From Tildeniella nuda ZEHNDER 1965/U140 (GTDB lineage: Bacteria > Cyanobacteriota > Cyanobacteriia > Leptolyngbyales > Leptolyngbyaceae): a stretch of 64,000 nt of DNA. A program made the position numbers and the translations under genes. The notes beneath the pieces are model-generated. The model was given only the letters and a program-made list of their open reading frames with translations. It made no database searches and was not told the DNA's origin. Shown here in pieces: positions 17,316 to 25,554 of the stretch (the first letter of the stretch is position 1; every line of letters starts with the position of its first letter). The stretch is from the NCBI GenBank assembly GCA_019358895.1, contig JAHHIG010000019.1:1-64000 (forward strand), read 5' to 3'.

Positions 17316-17948
17316 GTGCCGCAAAAAACTACAAAAAAATCAGATGCCTATCATCACGGCAACCTGCGCCTTGCTCTACTAGAGGCAGCAAGAGTGCTGA
17401 TGAAAGAATCTGGTATTGAATCGCTGACGCTGCGAGAAGTTGCTCGTCGATCCGGCGTTAGTTCTGGTGCGCCCTATCATCATTTCAAGGACAAAGCCGA
17501 TCTCATTCGTGAACTGGTTTCGCATGGGTTTCAACGTCTCGATCGCGCGTCTCGTGAAGCACTACAGGGAAAGACAACCCCCCATGAAAAACTGCAGGCG
17601 ATCGGCATCACCTACATCATGTATGCGGTGCAGTATCCGGATGAGTTTCGGCTCATGTTTCGCCCTGAAATGGGTTCCCCGTTGGAGGATGAAAACCCAA
17701 CCTGCACACCTGTCTTTCGAGTCTTGCTGGAGGTGATTGATGAATTTCACTTAGGGGAAAGCGATCGCAATACCGCTGCAATCTCGGTGTGGAGCCTGGT
17801 GCATGGGCTTGCCTCGCTATTAGTGGATGGACCGCTGCACTCAATGACGACTAACATGGAAACAGTCCATGCCCTGGCAATTCAAGTCACCAGTGCTGTG
17901 AATTTAGCTGCTTTCAACCATTCTGCAACCCCAATTTTTGACATCTAG
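17316..17948 (+). CDS. TetR/AcrR-family transcriptional repressor
   Basis: This 210-residue regulator begins with GTG. The N-terminal DNA-binding domain holds the helix-turn-helix SLTLREVARRSGVSSGAPYHH followed by FKDKADLIREL (about residues 36-68). The C-terminal ligand-binding half is of the WHG type (residues about 90-190, with FRLMFRPEMG and a conserved HGLASLL). It is divergent from the SDR at 16430-17206, and the spacer carries a perfect palindrome plus a weaker copy, so it most likely represses the SDR/iron-sulfur gene pair and itself. The inducing ligand is unknown; neighbours suggest a small organic or reactive carbonyl compound. Confidence 0.9.
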   Translation: MPQKTTKKSDAYHHGNLRLALLEAARVLMKESGIESLTLREVARRSGVSSGAPYHHFKDKADLIRELVSHGFQRLDRASREALQGKTTPHEKLQAIGITYIMYAVQYPDEFRLMFRPEMGSPLEDENPTCTPVFRVLLEVIDEFHLGESDRNTAAISVWSLVHGLASLLVDGPLHSMTTNMETVHALAIQVTSAVNLAAFNHSATPIFDI

Positions 17949-17960
17949 CTGCCGTCACAT

Positions 17961-18028
17961 GGGTTAGGAAGGGGTGCAGGGGTTTGACCCCTGGTTGGGG
18001 GCGAAGCCCCCAGATCCCCTTTAATCCC
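17961..18028. repeat. GC-rich nested palindrome
   Basis: Two adjacent hairpins, GCAGGGGTTTGACCCCTG and TGGGGGCGAAGCCCCCA, are framed by GGGTTA/TAATCCC. This is a frequent style of dispersed cyanobacterial repeat and may act as a bidirectional transcript end between the convergent TetR and SDR genes. Confidence 0.6.
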
Positions 18029-18094
18029 AACGTCCTAATTTTTACGGCGATAGCTAGAAAACGCGCGGTGCGGTCATTGTGATGGCATCGATAT

Positions 18095-18871
18095 TCACCA
18101 GGGCAAGCGGCTGCCATCCCAGGAAAAGAACTCGCCGCTATCACTTTCTTGAAGTTGGTTGAGCACCGTCAATAATTGCGTGACGGTACGATCGACACCA
18201 AACAATTTTTCTGGTGGCACGTTTCGCTGGAAGGGTTTGGATAGCTGTGTATCTGTAGTGCCAGGATGTAAGGTGACGACGATCGCCCGTGGGCAAGTGC
18301 GCTTGTATTCAATTGCGGTCGATCGCATGAACATATTCAGCGCTGCCTTCGATGCCCGGTAGCCATACCAACCGCCCAACTGATTGTCGCCAATGCTGCC
18401 CACCTTGGCGGAAATGGTGGCGAGGATCGCGCGATCGCGATGCTTCAACAACGGTTGCACATGCTTTGCCAGCAGCACAGCACCAATGCTGTTCACTTGA
18501 AAATAGTGCAATAGCTGATCCGCGTTGAGTTGCCGCAAACTCTTTTCTGGCTGCATGATGCCTTCGTGTAGCACGCCCACACAATTGATGACAGAGTGCA
18601 GTGCGGTGCTCTCTGTTTGAATGTCTTTGATGACTGTAGCAATCTGCGCTTCGTCTGTAATATCCATTGGCAAACAGCGAAGGCGCGCATCAGCGATCGC
18701 CAACAGCGCTGATTCTGGGTTGCGGTAGGTCGCATAGAGGCGATCGACGCGATCGCCTTGCAACAGTTGCCGCACAAACTCTAGCCCAATCCCTTGTCCC
18801 GCGCCAACAACGAGCGCAGTTTTCGGAGTGCTAACTGATTCAACAGACGCATCAACCACTTGCATCATCAA
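18095..18871 (-). CDS. SDR-family NAD(P)-dependent oxidoreductase (C-factor-like)
   Basis: This is a 258-residue short-chain dehydrogenase with the cofactor-binding motif GAGQGIG (about residues 23-29) and an intact Tyr-x3-Lys in GYRASKAALN. It has the NSIGAVLL helix and a catalytic Ser in the TISAKVGSIG loop. It resembles the CsgA/C-factor-like group of small cytosolic SDRs acting on carbonyl substrates, but the substrate is not deducible. The two-Met start (MMMQVVD) leaves a few codons of uncertainty. The nitroreductase gene lies upstream on the same strand but its 3' end is followed by an inverted repeat at 18896-18930, so they may be separate transcripts. Confidence 0.88.
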   Translation of the reverse strand: MMMQVVDASVESVSTPKTALVVGAGQGIGLEFVRQLLQGDRVDRLYATYRNPESALLAIADARLRCLPMDITDEAQIATVIKDIQTESTALHSVINCVGVLHEGIMQPEKSLRQLNADQLLHYFQVNSIGAVLLAKHVQPLLKHRDRAILATISAKVGSIGDNQLGGWYGYRASKAALNMFMRSTAIEYKRTCPRAIVVTLHPGTTDTQLSKPFQRNVPPEKLFGVDRTVTQLLTVLNQLQESDSGEFFSWDGSRLPW

Positions 18872-18895
18872 TCAAAAGTGCCCTCAACGCATCAC

Positions 18896-18930
18896 TAGAC
18901 CTCCAATTTTTTCAATAAATCGGAGGTCTA
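18896..18930 (-). terminator. Hairpin between nitroreductase and SDR genes
   Basis: TAGACCTCC and GGAGGTCTA form nine-base perfect arms, with further AT-rich pairing (GATTTATTGAAAAAATT) inside. It belongs to the AGATCCCCG-style family of cyanobacterial hairpins and lies just after the nitroreductase stop. It could terminate that transcript; no strong T-tract follows, so this is tentative. Confidence 0.5.
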
Positions 18931-18961
18931 AATTAATTGAATCTCTGAGCTAAATGCATTC

Positions 18962-19618
18962 CTAAACGTACTGCACCAGATCTTGAGCTGGATAGCGGAC
19001 TTTCGCTTGAGTGGCGGTCTTATCATCTTCTGCCCGATAGCCCGCCGGACAAACGACCACAGACGCATAGCCTTGCTCTGCCAGCCCTAGAACTTCATCG
19101 TATTTGGGTGGGTTGAACCCTTCCATTGGGCAAGTATCAATACCCAACAGAGCGGCACTGGTCATGAACTGCCCCAGCGCAATATAAACCTGCCGCTTTG
19201 ACCACTCATCAATGTCAAGAGAATAGGGAGGTTTTTCGAGGAAACCCTTGATCACGTTAGAAAACCCTTGCAAGTTATCAACTGGTACCTGACGCACGTC
19301 CGCTATATTTTGCATGTAGCGATCGACATCTGCTGCATTCATATCCTTTTTGAACGCCAACACCACCAGGTGAGATGCATCAATTACCTGCGTTTGCCCC
19401 CAGCTATGCTCAACTAACTGCTGGCGAACGTCTGGATTCGTGACGACAAAAAATTTCCAGGGCTGCAAACCAAATGAAGACGGGGCAAGGATCAAGCTTT
19501 CTATTAACGCTTGCCAAACATCATCCGCGATCGTCTTTGTGGGATCAAACTTCTTGGTGGCATAGCGCCAATGTAGCTGTTGCAGTAATTGTTCAGTTGA
19601 AACGACAGCGCTGCTCAT
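18962..19618 (-). CDS. NAD(P)H-dependent nitroreductase-family flavoprotein (NfsB-like)
   Basis: This 218-residue FMN protein of the nitroreductase superfamily has an N-terminal RYATKKFDPTKTI basic FMN-phosphate contact. LAPSSFGLQPWKFFVV (about residues 41-56) is the isoalloxazine loop, and TCPMEGFNPPKYDEVLGL and a late YRAEDD are also present. Family members reduce quinones, nitroaromatics or flavins using NAD(P)H as dimers in the cytosol. I chose the start MSSAVVSTEQ at 19618; an in-frame ATG eight codons upstream would add a non-conserved extension. Neighbouring SDRs and the TetR gene suggest a detoxification or carbonyl/quinone-reduction context. Confidence 0.88.
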   Translation of the reverse strand: MSSAVVSTEQLLQQLHWRYATKKFDPTKTIADDVWQALIESLILAPSSFGLQPWKFFVVTNPDVRQQLVEHSWGQTQVIDASHLVVLAFKKDMNAADVDRYMQNIADVRQVPVDNLQGFSNVIKGFLEKPPYSLDIDEWSKRQVYIALGQFMTSAALLGIDTCPMEGFNPPKYDEVLGLAEQGYASVVVCPAGYRAEDDKTATQAKVRYPAQDLVQYV

Positions 19619-19648
19619 ATGTATCGCTCTGTAAAGGCACATCGATTA

Positions 19649-19760
19649 TAGCTTTTAGCTTTTAGCTTTTAGCGGTCAGCAGTTAGCTTTCAGCGGTCAG
19701 CAGTTAGCGGTCAGCAGTTAGCGGTCAGCGGTCAGCGGTCAGCCTTTAGCTTTTAGTTCT
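19649..19760. repeat. GGTCAGC/AGTTAGC/CTTTTAG heptamer array (STRR)
   Basis: An interleaved array of heptamers (TTTTAGC, GGTCAGC, AGTTAGC, TTTCAGC) fills most of the space between the nitroreductase and the epimerase gene. Further short repeats (GAGGTGT, CTTCTGCCTC/CTGCCT) continue to 19895 and enter the last codons of the epimerase gene. Confidence 0.85.
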
Positions 19761-19866
19761 AAAATCCATTACTGCCTTCTGCCTCTTCGCGGAAGTGAGG
19801 TGTGAGGTGTGAGGTGTATTAGCTTCTGCCTTCTGCCTCCTGCCTTCTGCCTCAAACTGCTGCCTT

Positions 19867-21054
19867 CTACCTTCTGCCTCCTGCCTCAAACTGCTGCCAG
19901 CAAAGATAAAGCGCTCTTGGTACATGGAAGCAGCCTTTCCATTTGCCGCCTTTGAGGTTGAGCAAGACATCGCCACGACGATCGAGATAACCAAACCACT
20001 CCCCATATTGGGGATCAGCAAAATGTGACCAGGTGTAGCTGTGCAGTTTTTGATACCACTCCCAGCAAGCTTCTCGTCCCGTCAGGCGATAGCCCATTGC
20101 CAGCGCCACTAGCGATTCCAGGTGTACCCACCACAGCTTTTGATCCCATTCCAATTGCTGTGGCGGATGACCGTCTGCATCCATAAAGTAGTACAGTCCG
20201 CCATACTCAGCATCCCAGGCGAAGTCAAGGATATTGAGGACGACATCAACCGCTTGATGAATGAGAGTGATGTCGTTACGACGATCGGCGATCGCCATCA
20301 TGAACCACATGGCTTCGATACCGTGACCGGGGTTGATAAGTCGTCCTTCAAAGCAATTAATGTGCGAACCATCGGGCGCAACGTTTTCGTACATCAGTCC
20401 TCGATCGCCATCCAAAAAGTCAGTCATCACTTCTTGAACCGTAGCAGCCAGAATTCCCTCCAATTTGGCACTCGGCAATAACCAATCCATTTCCAACGAT
20501 AGGTTAGCCAGAATCATCGGCACTGCCAGGGACTTTAGCGATCGCGTACCAGGATAGGTTTTGTTATAGCTGCCTTTTGGATTGTCTTTGCGACGCAGCA
20601 CGTTGTCATACGCCTGTAAAGCTACATCTTTTGCCCAGTCTTCGCCCGATGCCAACGCATATTTGCTAAATGCCATTGCCGCAAAGCAGTCAGAAAAGAT
20701 GTTGTAGGGCTGTACGAGTGGATTGCCCGCGCGATCGAGCGCAAAATACCAGTTGCCCTCCCGATCGCGCCCATGTTTGGCGAGAAAGTTCGCCCCGTTT
20801 GCAGCAATCTCAAGCCAGCGATCGCGTTTCTCAAACTGGTCTTCAAGCTGGTTACACAGCATCGAAAACAGCCACACCTGCCGATTTTGCAACCAGATAA
20901 ATTTGTCGGTATCGTACACGTTGCCTGCGCGATCGAGACAGGTAAAGTAGCCGCCCTGCTCCCAGTCGATCGAATGCCGCTCCCAAAACGGAATCACATC
21001 ATCCAGTAACGCCTTCTTGTACTGGTCAGCCAATGTTCTAAAATTTTGTTCCAT
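19867..21054 (-). CDS. AGE-family epimerase/isomerase (N-acylglucosamine 2-epimerase-like)
   Basis: This 395-residue (alpha/alpha)6-barrel protein contains AGE-family blocks: [19 protein letters not shown]-like text near 52-72, [21 protein letters not shown] near 235-255, and [15 protein letters not shown] near 310. The family histidines near PGHG and WVHLE are visible. AGE members interconvert N-acyl-D-glucosamine and mannosamine or other aldoses; several cyanobacterial ones are ATP-independent or act on mannose-type sugars. The last residues (FEAGGRR) are encoded within the start of a CTTCTGCCTC repeat tract, so the C-terminus may have been rewritten by repeat expansion. It has no operon partner; substrate is not certain. 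Confidence 0.88.
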   Translation of the reverse strand: MEQNFRTLADQYKKALLDDVIPFWERHSIDWEQGGYFTCLDRAGNVYDTDKFIWLQNRQVWLFSMLCNQLEDQFEKRDRWLEIAANGANFLAKHGRDREGNWYFALDRAGNPLVQPYNIFSDCFAAMAFSKYALASGEDWAKDVALQAYDNVLRRKDNPKGSYNKTYPGTRSLKSLAVPMILANLSLEMDWLLPSAKLEGILAATVQEVMTDFLDGDRGLMYENVAPDGSHINCFEGRLINPGHGIEAMWFMMAIADRRNDITLIHQAVDVVLNILDFAWDAEYGGLYYFMDADGHPPQQLEWDQKLWWVHLESLVALAMGYRLTGREACWEWYQKLHSYTWSHFADPQYGEWFGYLDRRGDVLLNLKGGKWKGCFHVPRALYLCWQQFEAGGRR

Positions 21055-21244
21055 CCAACTTCCCCACAGTATTAACCAGCAGCATTCTATTTTATCTGTG
21101 AATATGAGTAGAAAAATATAAAGCTTATAAAAAGCAGCTAGTATTTACCGAAGTGTTGATATCCACCCATAAAAACAACAGTTCTAACTACGGAAAATAA
21201 TGCTCAGAAATGTATCTTCTCTTATCCTTTCTAGAGCTTATCTT

Positions 21245-21685
21245 ATGTCCATTGAAAGCAGTTTGAACTACCTTTTCTTCGACAAAGCACTTCTTGAACG
21301 TGCTTTAACCCGCAGGGCATATGCTGACGAGCAAAATCGTTGTGGGAAGCTATACAAGGATCAAGAAGCTTTTCGTACGCTTGGTGATGCTGTTCTGAAA
21401 ACTATTTTATCTGATCTTCTGATGAATGCTGGATGTCAAACTAGAGATTCAATAACTAAGAAAAAAGAGCAGCTTGAATGTCAACCAATGCTCGGAAAAA
21501 TCGCTCGCGAAGTAGAGGTTGGTTCTTACATTAGGTTAGGAAAGGGAGAAGCGAAACACAACGCTCAGCAAAACCTCAGCGTCCTTGCTGAAACGCTTGA
21601 AGCATTGATTGCTGCCATCTACTTTGATGGTGGCTATGAGGCTGCAAAGCGAGTTGTCAGTCGTTTGTTTGAACGGCTGATTTAG
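21245..21685 (+). CDS. Stand-alone ribonuclease III domain protein
   Basis: This 146-residue RNase III catalytic domain has no dsRNA-binding domain. Aligned to E. coli RNase III, catalytic Glu38 and Asp45 correspond to Glu41 and Asp48 (QEAFRTLGDAVL), Asp114 corresponds to Glu116 and Glu117 to Glu119 (LAETLEALIAAIYFDGG). The signature residue Glu41 of the enterobacterial enzyme is Arg44 here. The pattern (TLGDAVL, LAETLEA) looks closer to archaeal/methanogen RNase III domains than to bacterial Rnc or Mini-III. The local DNA is AT-richer than its neighbours and lacks HIP1, consistent with transfer. I chose the start at 21245 because the domain begins there; an upstream ATG at 21200 adds a non-conserved extension. 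Its RNA targets are unknown. Confidence 0.82.
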   Translation: MSIESSLNYLFFDKALLERALTRRAYADEQNRCGKLYKDQEAFRTLGDAVLKTILSDLLMNAGCQTRDSITKKKEQLECQPMLGKIAREVEVGSYIRLGKGEAKHNAQQNLSVLAETLEALIAAIYFDGGYEAAKRVVSRLFERLI

Positions 21686-21691
21686 ACAGTG

Positions 21692-22570
21692 CTAACTATC
21701 TAGAAACTCCCGCATTAACTGATTCACCACCTGCGGTTGCTCTTGCTGCACCCAGTGACTGCAATTGGGAATGTAGCGGATACGAAAATCCTGCACGTAC
21801 TTTTCGGTGCCGTAGGTGAGTTCTTTGCCCAGAGCCGTATCCGCTTCGCCCCAAATCATCAGGGTAGGCACATGCAAAATACCCCAGTCAGTTGTAGTCA
21901 ATCCTTGTGCAAAAACATTGCGGTAATAGTTGAGTGCTGCCGTTAAAGCATTTCGTTTCGCAAAGGCATTTTTGTATGCCTCAATATCATCGTCGCTGAA
22001 GGTTGTCTTATCGACAGCCATCCCTTTGAAGGCGGCTTCTAACATCTGAAAATCGTTCAATTGAATCAGCAGTTCTGGCAAGATGGGAAGCTGGAAGAAG
22101 CCGATGTACCAGCTTCGTAAGAGCTGTTGGGGTGTGCGTAAGCCTTCAGCAAATTTGGCGGGATGGGGCAGATTCAGCACAATCAAGCGATCGACCAACG
22201 CTGGATACGCATAGGCAAACGACCAGGCGATCGCACCCCCCCAATCGTGTCCGACTAAGACGCAGCGATCGTAACCCAGACCTTCGATCACACCTTTAAT
22301 ATCTTTGATGAACTCTACCATCACATAGGCAGACTGTGCGTCTGGCTTGTCGCTATCGTTGTAGCCCCGCAAGTCTAGAGCCACCACTTTATAATCATTC
22401 GCAAACGCCGGAATTTGATGCCGCCAGGAATACCAGAATTCTGGAAAGCCGTGCAGCAGTAGCATAAGTGAACCTTCGCCCTGTGTCACATAGTGCAGCT
22501 TGATGCCATTTGTATGGATCGTGTCGTGGTGCCAGGATGGTTCAGGCATAGTCGCTTTACTTGCTGTCAA
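21692..22570 (-). CDS. Alpha/beta-hydrolase, epoxide-hydrolase/haloalkane-dehalogenase-like
   Basis: This 292-residue alpha/beta-hydrolase has the oxyanion motif HGFPEFW (40-46) and a nucleophile elbow GHDWGG with Asp109 as nucleophile. A catalytic His is likely in CSHWVQQEQP near the C-terminus. An Asp nucleophile with HGFPE and a cap domain (about 130-210) places it in the soluble epoxide hydrolase / fluoroacetate-haloalkane dehalogenase group, which act through an ester intermediate. Which of these it performs cannot be read reliably. It is convergent with the RNase III gene and ends only six bases from it. Confidence 0.88.
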   Translation of the reverse strand: MTASKATMPEPSWHHDTIHTNGIKLHYVTQGEGSLMLLLHGFPEFWYSWRHQIPAFANDYKVVALDLRGYNDSDKPDAQSAYVMVEFIKDIKGVIEGLGYDRCVLVGHDWGGAIAWSFAYAYPALVDRLIVLNLPHPAKFAEGLRTPQQLLRSWYIGFFQLPILPELLIQLNDFQMLEAAFKGMAVDKTTFSDDDIEAYKNAFAKRNALTAALNYYRNVFAQGLTTTDWGILHVPTLMIWGEADTALGKELTYGTEKYVQDFRIRYIPNCSHWVQQEQPQVVNQLMREFLDS

Positions 22571-22698
22571 TCGTTAAGGGCAATCTCTAACAAAGGCAGT
22601 CTAACAAGCATTCGCCCGTCGCCGACAACCTTCTGAGTAAAAACTCTCCCGGAACTTACACCGATTCTATAAAATCGCCCTACAGATTCGTTTTTGCT

Positions 22699-22771
<73 letters not shown>

Positions 22772-22903
22772 AAACGAATCTTGCCTGTGTAGCCACAGTT
22801 TAGTGAAATGGTATGACGCAGACCTTGGAGGTTTTAACCAAGCATCAAGCATCGGCATCACGGTAGCGCTCAAATCTCCGCGGTTTTGGTCAGATGCTCG
22901 TTT

Positions 22904-23815
22904 CTATTTGACAGGTTTTTGGAGGACGTTGAAGGTCGTTTTGAAGGCTGTGTTGGTTGGGTTGAGAACAATTGCCTGCTGATAGGCTGACCACGCGGCT
23001 TTCTGCTCTCCCTGACGTTCCAAAACAACGCCAAGATTGTAGTGAAAAAGAGCGCTTTTGGGGTTCAACCGCACGGCAGCGCGGTAAGCGCCGATCGCCT
23101 CCTCCAGTTTGCCTTGCAGAGTGAAAAGATTGCCCAAGCTAGCATACGCAGCCGTGTAGTGAGGATCAAGCTGAATGACCTGGCGGTGAATGTCGATCGC
23201 CTCCTCTAGTTTGCCTTGCTTTCTTAACGCTAAACCCAAATGGTTATAGGCAAGCGCGTGCTTGGGATCAACTTGAATGGCTTGGCGGTAGACGACAATC
23301 GCTGCATCGAGTTTCTGCTGCTTGCTGAGCAGATCGCCGATGCAGGTGTAGGTAAATGCGTAACTAGGATTGAAGGCGATGGCTTTCTGATACGCCATGA
23401 TCGCTGCATCTGGTTTTCCTTGCTTTTCCAGTGCAAACCCAATGTTGCTGTAGGCAAACGTATAGCGATCGTCCAGCTGAATGGCGTTTTGATAGGCAGC
23501 GATCGCCCCGTCTAACGTCTCTTGTTTTTCTAGAACAACTCCCAGATTGTAGTGAGTGAAGGCATCGGTCGGATTAACGCGAAGGGCATTTTGATAAGTG
23601 GCGATCGCTTCATCAAGTTTGCCCTGTTGCTCTAAGGCAAGACCTCGCTCTACAAACGCACTGTAGAGACTGCGACTGATTAACACCAGCACTGTAATGC
23701 TCACGATGCCGCTCAGCAACAACAGGTGAGGCTTTGTCCAACGCTGTTGTGGACTGTCGGGTGCAAGTACAGGTCTTTTTGTTAGAACCTGTTGCACCAT
23801 CTGACAAAGTTTCAT
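22904..23815 (-). CDS. Membrane-anchored TPR-repeat protein
   Basis: This 303-residue protein has an N-terminal hydrophobic anchor (about residues 31-50, LLLLSGIVSITVLVLISRSL) and then about seven consecutive 34-residue TPR repeats with the consensus W/Y-x2-LG-x3-..-A-x6-P (for example GKLDEAIATYQNALRVNP, GKPDAAIMAYQKAIAFNP). TPRs form a superhelical protein-binding scaffold; this one would face the periplasm or cytoplasm depending on topology. The high regularity of the repeats suggests recent expansion. No functional partner is evident among the neighbours, and the function is unknown. Confidence 0.85.
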   Translation of the reverse strand: MKLCQMVQQVLTKRPVLAPDSPQQRWTKPHLLLLSGIVSITVLVLISRSLYSAFVERGLALEQQGKLDEAIATYQNALRVNPTDAFTHYNLGVVLEKQETLDGAIAAYQNAIQLDDRYTFAYSNIGFALEKQGKPDAAIMAYQKAIAFNPSYAFTYTCIGDLLSKQQKLDAAIVVYRQAIQVDPKHALAYNHLGLALRKQGKLEEAIDIHRQVIQLDPHYTAAYASLGNLFTLQGKLEEAIGAYRAAVRLNPKSALFHYNLGVVLERQGEQKAAWSAYQQAIVLNPTNTAFKTTFNVLQKPVK

Positions 23816-23915
23816 GCGATCGAGCCAGCAAGGTGCCCCGATTCTAACCTACGCTTTGGGTCTTTCAGAAAGGGGCTGCGCGCGATTCATCCTAACGTTG
23901 GCAACTTCACTTGCT

Positions 23916-24146
23916 TCACCACTCTCTTTCAGGCGTGGCACGAATTTGCCAGCAGTTTTCTAGCCAATCGATTAAGGCTTGACGCGGCATTGTTGCTTGC
24001 TTCACGACGCACCAGATCTGAATAGCCGTCGTAGCATTAGTAACCTGAGCTGTCAAAGGTTGGTAACAATGGCAACAGCAAGAAATTTCCAACGCTTGCA
24101 AGCGGTGGTAGACCTGCCACCGATCGTCGCACTGGATCTCAATCAT
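23916..24146 (-). CDS. Small conserved cyanobacterial protein (Asr1405/Asl0597-like)
   Basis: This 76-residue protein starts MIEIQCDDRWQVYHRLQALE, with paired cysteines in a CCCHC cluster (about residues 23-28) and a C-terminal VVKQATMPRQALIDWLENCWQ helix. It resembles a small hypothetical family known from Nostoc/Anabaena (Asr1405/Asl0597 type); I recognise it by this text, not from a search. Function is unknown; the Cys/His cluster could bind a metal. A longer start at 24203 exists, but MIEIQ is preferred because it fits the family opening and has a purine-rich AGAGAA just upstream. Confidence 0.6.
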   Translation of the reverse strand: MIEIQCDDRWQVYHRLQALEISCCCHCYQPLTAQVTNATTAIQIWCVVKQATMPRQALIDWLENCWQIRATPEREW

Positions 24147-24293
24147 TTTCTCTGTTTGAACATTCTTCTTGTTGCAGTTCACGCGATCGCTCCTAGAAAT
24201 CAAATGGACGAGTAGACTTGTTGAAAATCATTCTTGATTGCTTTCAGGTTGTGTCTGCTTTGCTTGAAAAGGTTGCACAACCTGGTCATGATT

Positions 24294-24716
24294 TTAGTAG
24301 ACAGAGCCACTTTTGCAGGTTTGAATGGGCTGAGTAGTAAGCGCGTCAAAACTTTTAACGTTTAGCCATTTTTTCTTCTTTTGCATCACAAGCGCTTGTT
24401 GTTGATTCAAGGTATCAGGTACTGGGGCGATCGCTTGATTTTCTTCGGCTTCCGCTTCGTCAACTAAGGCACCATTTGCGGCTCTAACCCAGTTAATGAC
24501 GGTATTATGGCTAATACCAGTTTCTCGTTCGATCGCACGGTAACCCATGCCATTGGCACGCATTTTCAGGCAGATTTTTTTAGCATCATTAGAGTAACCT
24601 CTCAGACTATAAGTCTCTATAAACTGCCGACCACACTGCTTACAAATGTAGTTTTGCTTACCGCGATGATGACCATTTTTACTGATTTGAAGCGATTCGC
24701 ATCTAGGGCATTTCAT
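24294..24716 (-). CDS. IS1-type zinc-ribbon/HTH protein (transposase N-terminal half, possibly domesticated)
   Basis: This is a 140-residue protein. Residues 1-40 form a zinc ribbon (MKCPRCES ... YICKQCGRQF), followed by a helix-turn-helix RGYSNDAKKICLKMRANGMGYRAIERETGISHNTVINWVR. Both are the InsA-like DNA-binding half of IS1-family transposases. The DDE catalytic half is missing; after residue 90 the text becomes acidic and then Lys-rich and does not resemble InsB. No IS1 terminal repeats were found around it. It is either a truncated IS remnant or a domesticated DNA-binding protein. It is divergent from dps with a 234-bp spacer. An in-frame ATG at 24731 would add five residues. Confidence 0.7.
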   Translation of the reverse strand: MKCPRCESLQISKNGHHRGKQNYICKQCGRQFIETYSLRGYSNDAKKICLKMRANGMGYRAIERETGISHNTVINWVRAANGALVDEAEAEENQAIAPVPDTLNQQQALVMQKKKKWLNVKSFDALTTQPIQTCKSGSVY

Positions 24717-24950
24717 ACTCTGATTGTGCAATGCTGTTTAATTGTGAAAAAAATAGATAATTTTAAAGTGAGGCAACTGATAGAAACTCTCAATTTCTGT
24801 TGGCAGGCAATAAAAATAGGGTTATTTTGGGGGGAAGTTGGTAGACTAAATATCTGACGAGCTTCATGTGTTCATCATGCAGTTTCGTCAAATGACTGAT
24901 AGCAACCTTCAGTTTGTTGCCAGGTCATCTACATTGCAAAGGAGAACCTT

Positions 24951-25487
24951 ATGTCTGAAGTTCAAAGTTTAATTCGTCCTTTCGGTCAAGTGATGGCTAA
25001 TCCGATCTTGCTGGAGCGATCGGTCACTGAACCTGTTTGTGAGGGTATGAACATCCTGCTGGCAAGTTTTCAAGCGTTGTATTTGCAGTATCAAAAGCAT
25101 CATTTTGTAGTTGAGGGCGCTGAGTTTTATTCTCTGCATCAGTTCTTTGCCGATCACTATGGACAAGTACAGGATCACGTGCATGAACTGGGGGAGCGTC
25201 TAGATGGTTTGGGTGGTGTGCCTGCTGCTAGCTTTACCAAGTTGGCAGAGCTGTGCTGCTTTACGCCTGAAGCGGATGATGCTTACACCTGCCGCCCAAT
25301 GCTGGAACATGATTTGGCAGCAGAGCAGGCAATTATTGGTGTGTTGCGCCGTCAAGCAGCTCAGGCAGAGACATTGGGCGATCGGGCGACTCGTTATCTA
25401 TATGAGACAATCTTGCTTAAAACCGAAGAGAGAGCCTATCACATCGCGCATTTCCTGGCACACGATACGCTGGTTGTGTTGAATTAA
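24951..25487 (+). CDS. dps: Dps-family DNA-protection/ferritin-like protein with His-type ferroxidase positions
   Basis: This 178-residue four-helix-bundle protein of the Dps family has helices with [21 protein letters not shown] and [14 protein letters not shown]. Aligned with Listeria Dps, His31 and His43 correspond to His51 and His63, Glu62 to Glu82, but Asp47 falls at Ala67 and Asp58 at His78. The inter-subunit ferroxidase site therefore departs from the standard His-His-Asp-Asp-Glu set and resembles the His-type centre reported for some cyanobacterial Dps proteins. It should form dodecamers that oxidise and store iron and limit hydroxyl radicals. A GGAGAA ribosome-binding site precedes the ATG. 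It sits next to the TonB island, which fits an iron theme. Confidence 0.88.
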   Translation: MSEVQSLIRPFGQVMANPILLERSVTEPVCEGMNILLASFQALYLQYQKHHFVVEGAEFYSLHQFFADHYGQVQDHVHELGERLDGLGGVPAASFTKLAELCCFTPEADDAYTCRPMLEHDLAAEQAIIGVLRRQAAQAETLGDRATRYLYETILLKTEERAYHIAHFLAHDTLVVLN

Positions 25488-25554
25488 GAGCGTTGGTTCA
25501 ACCGTTCATAGTCACCTCCATTTTTTGAGTGATGGCTTGGATCAAACCACTGCT

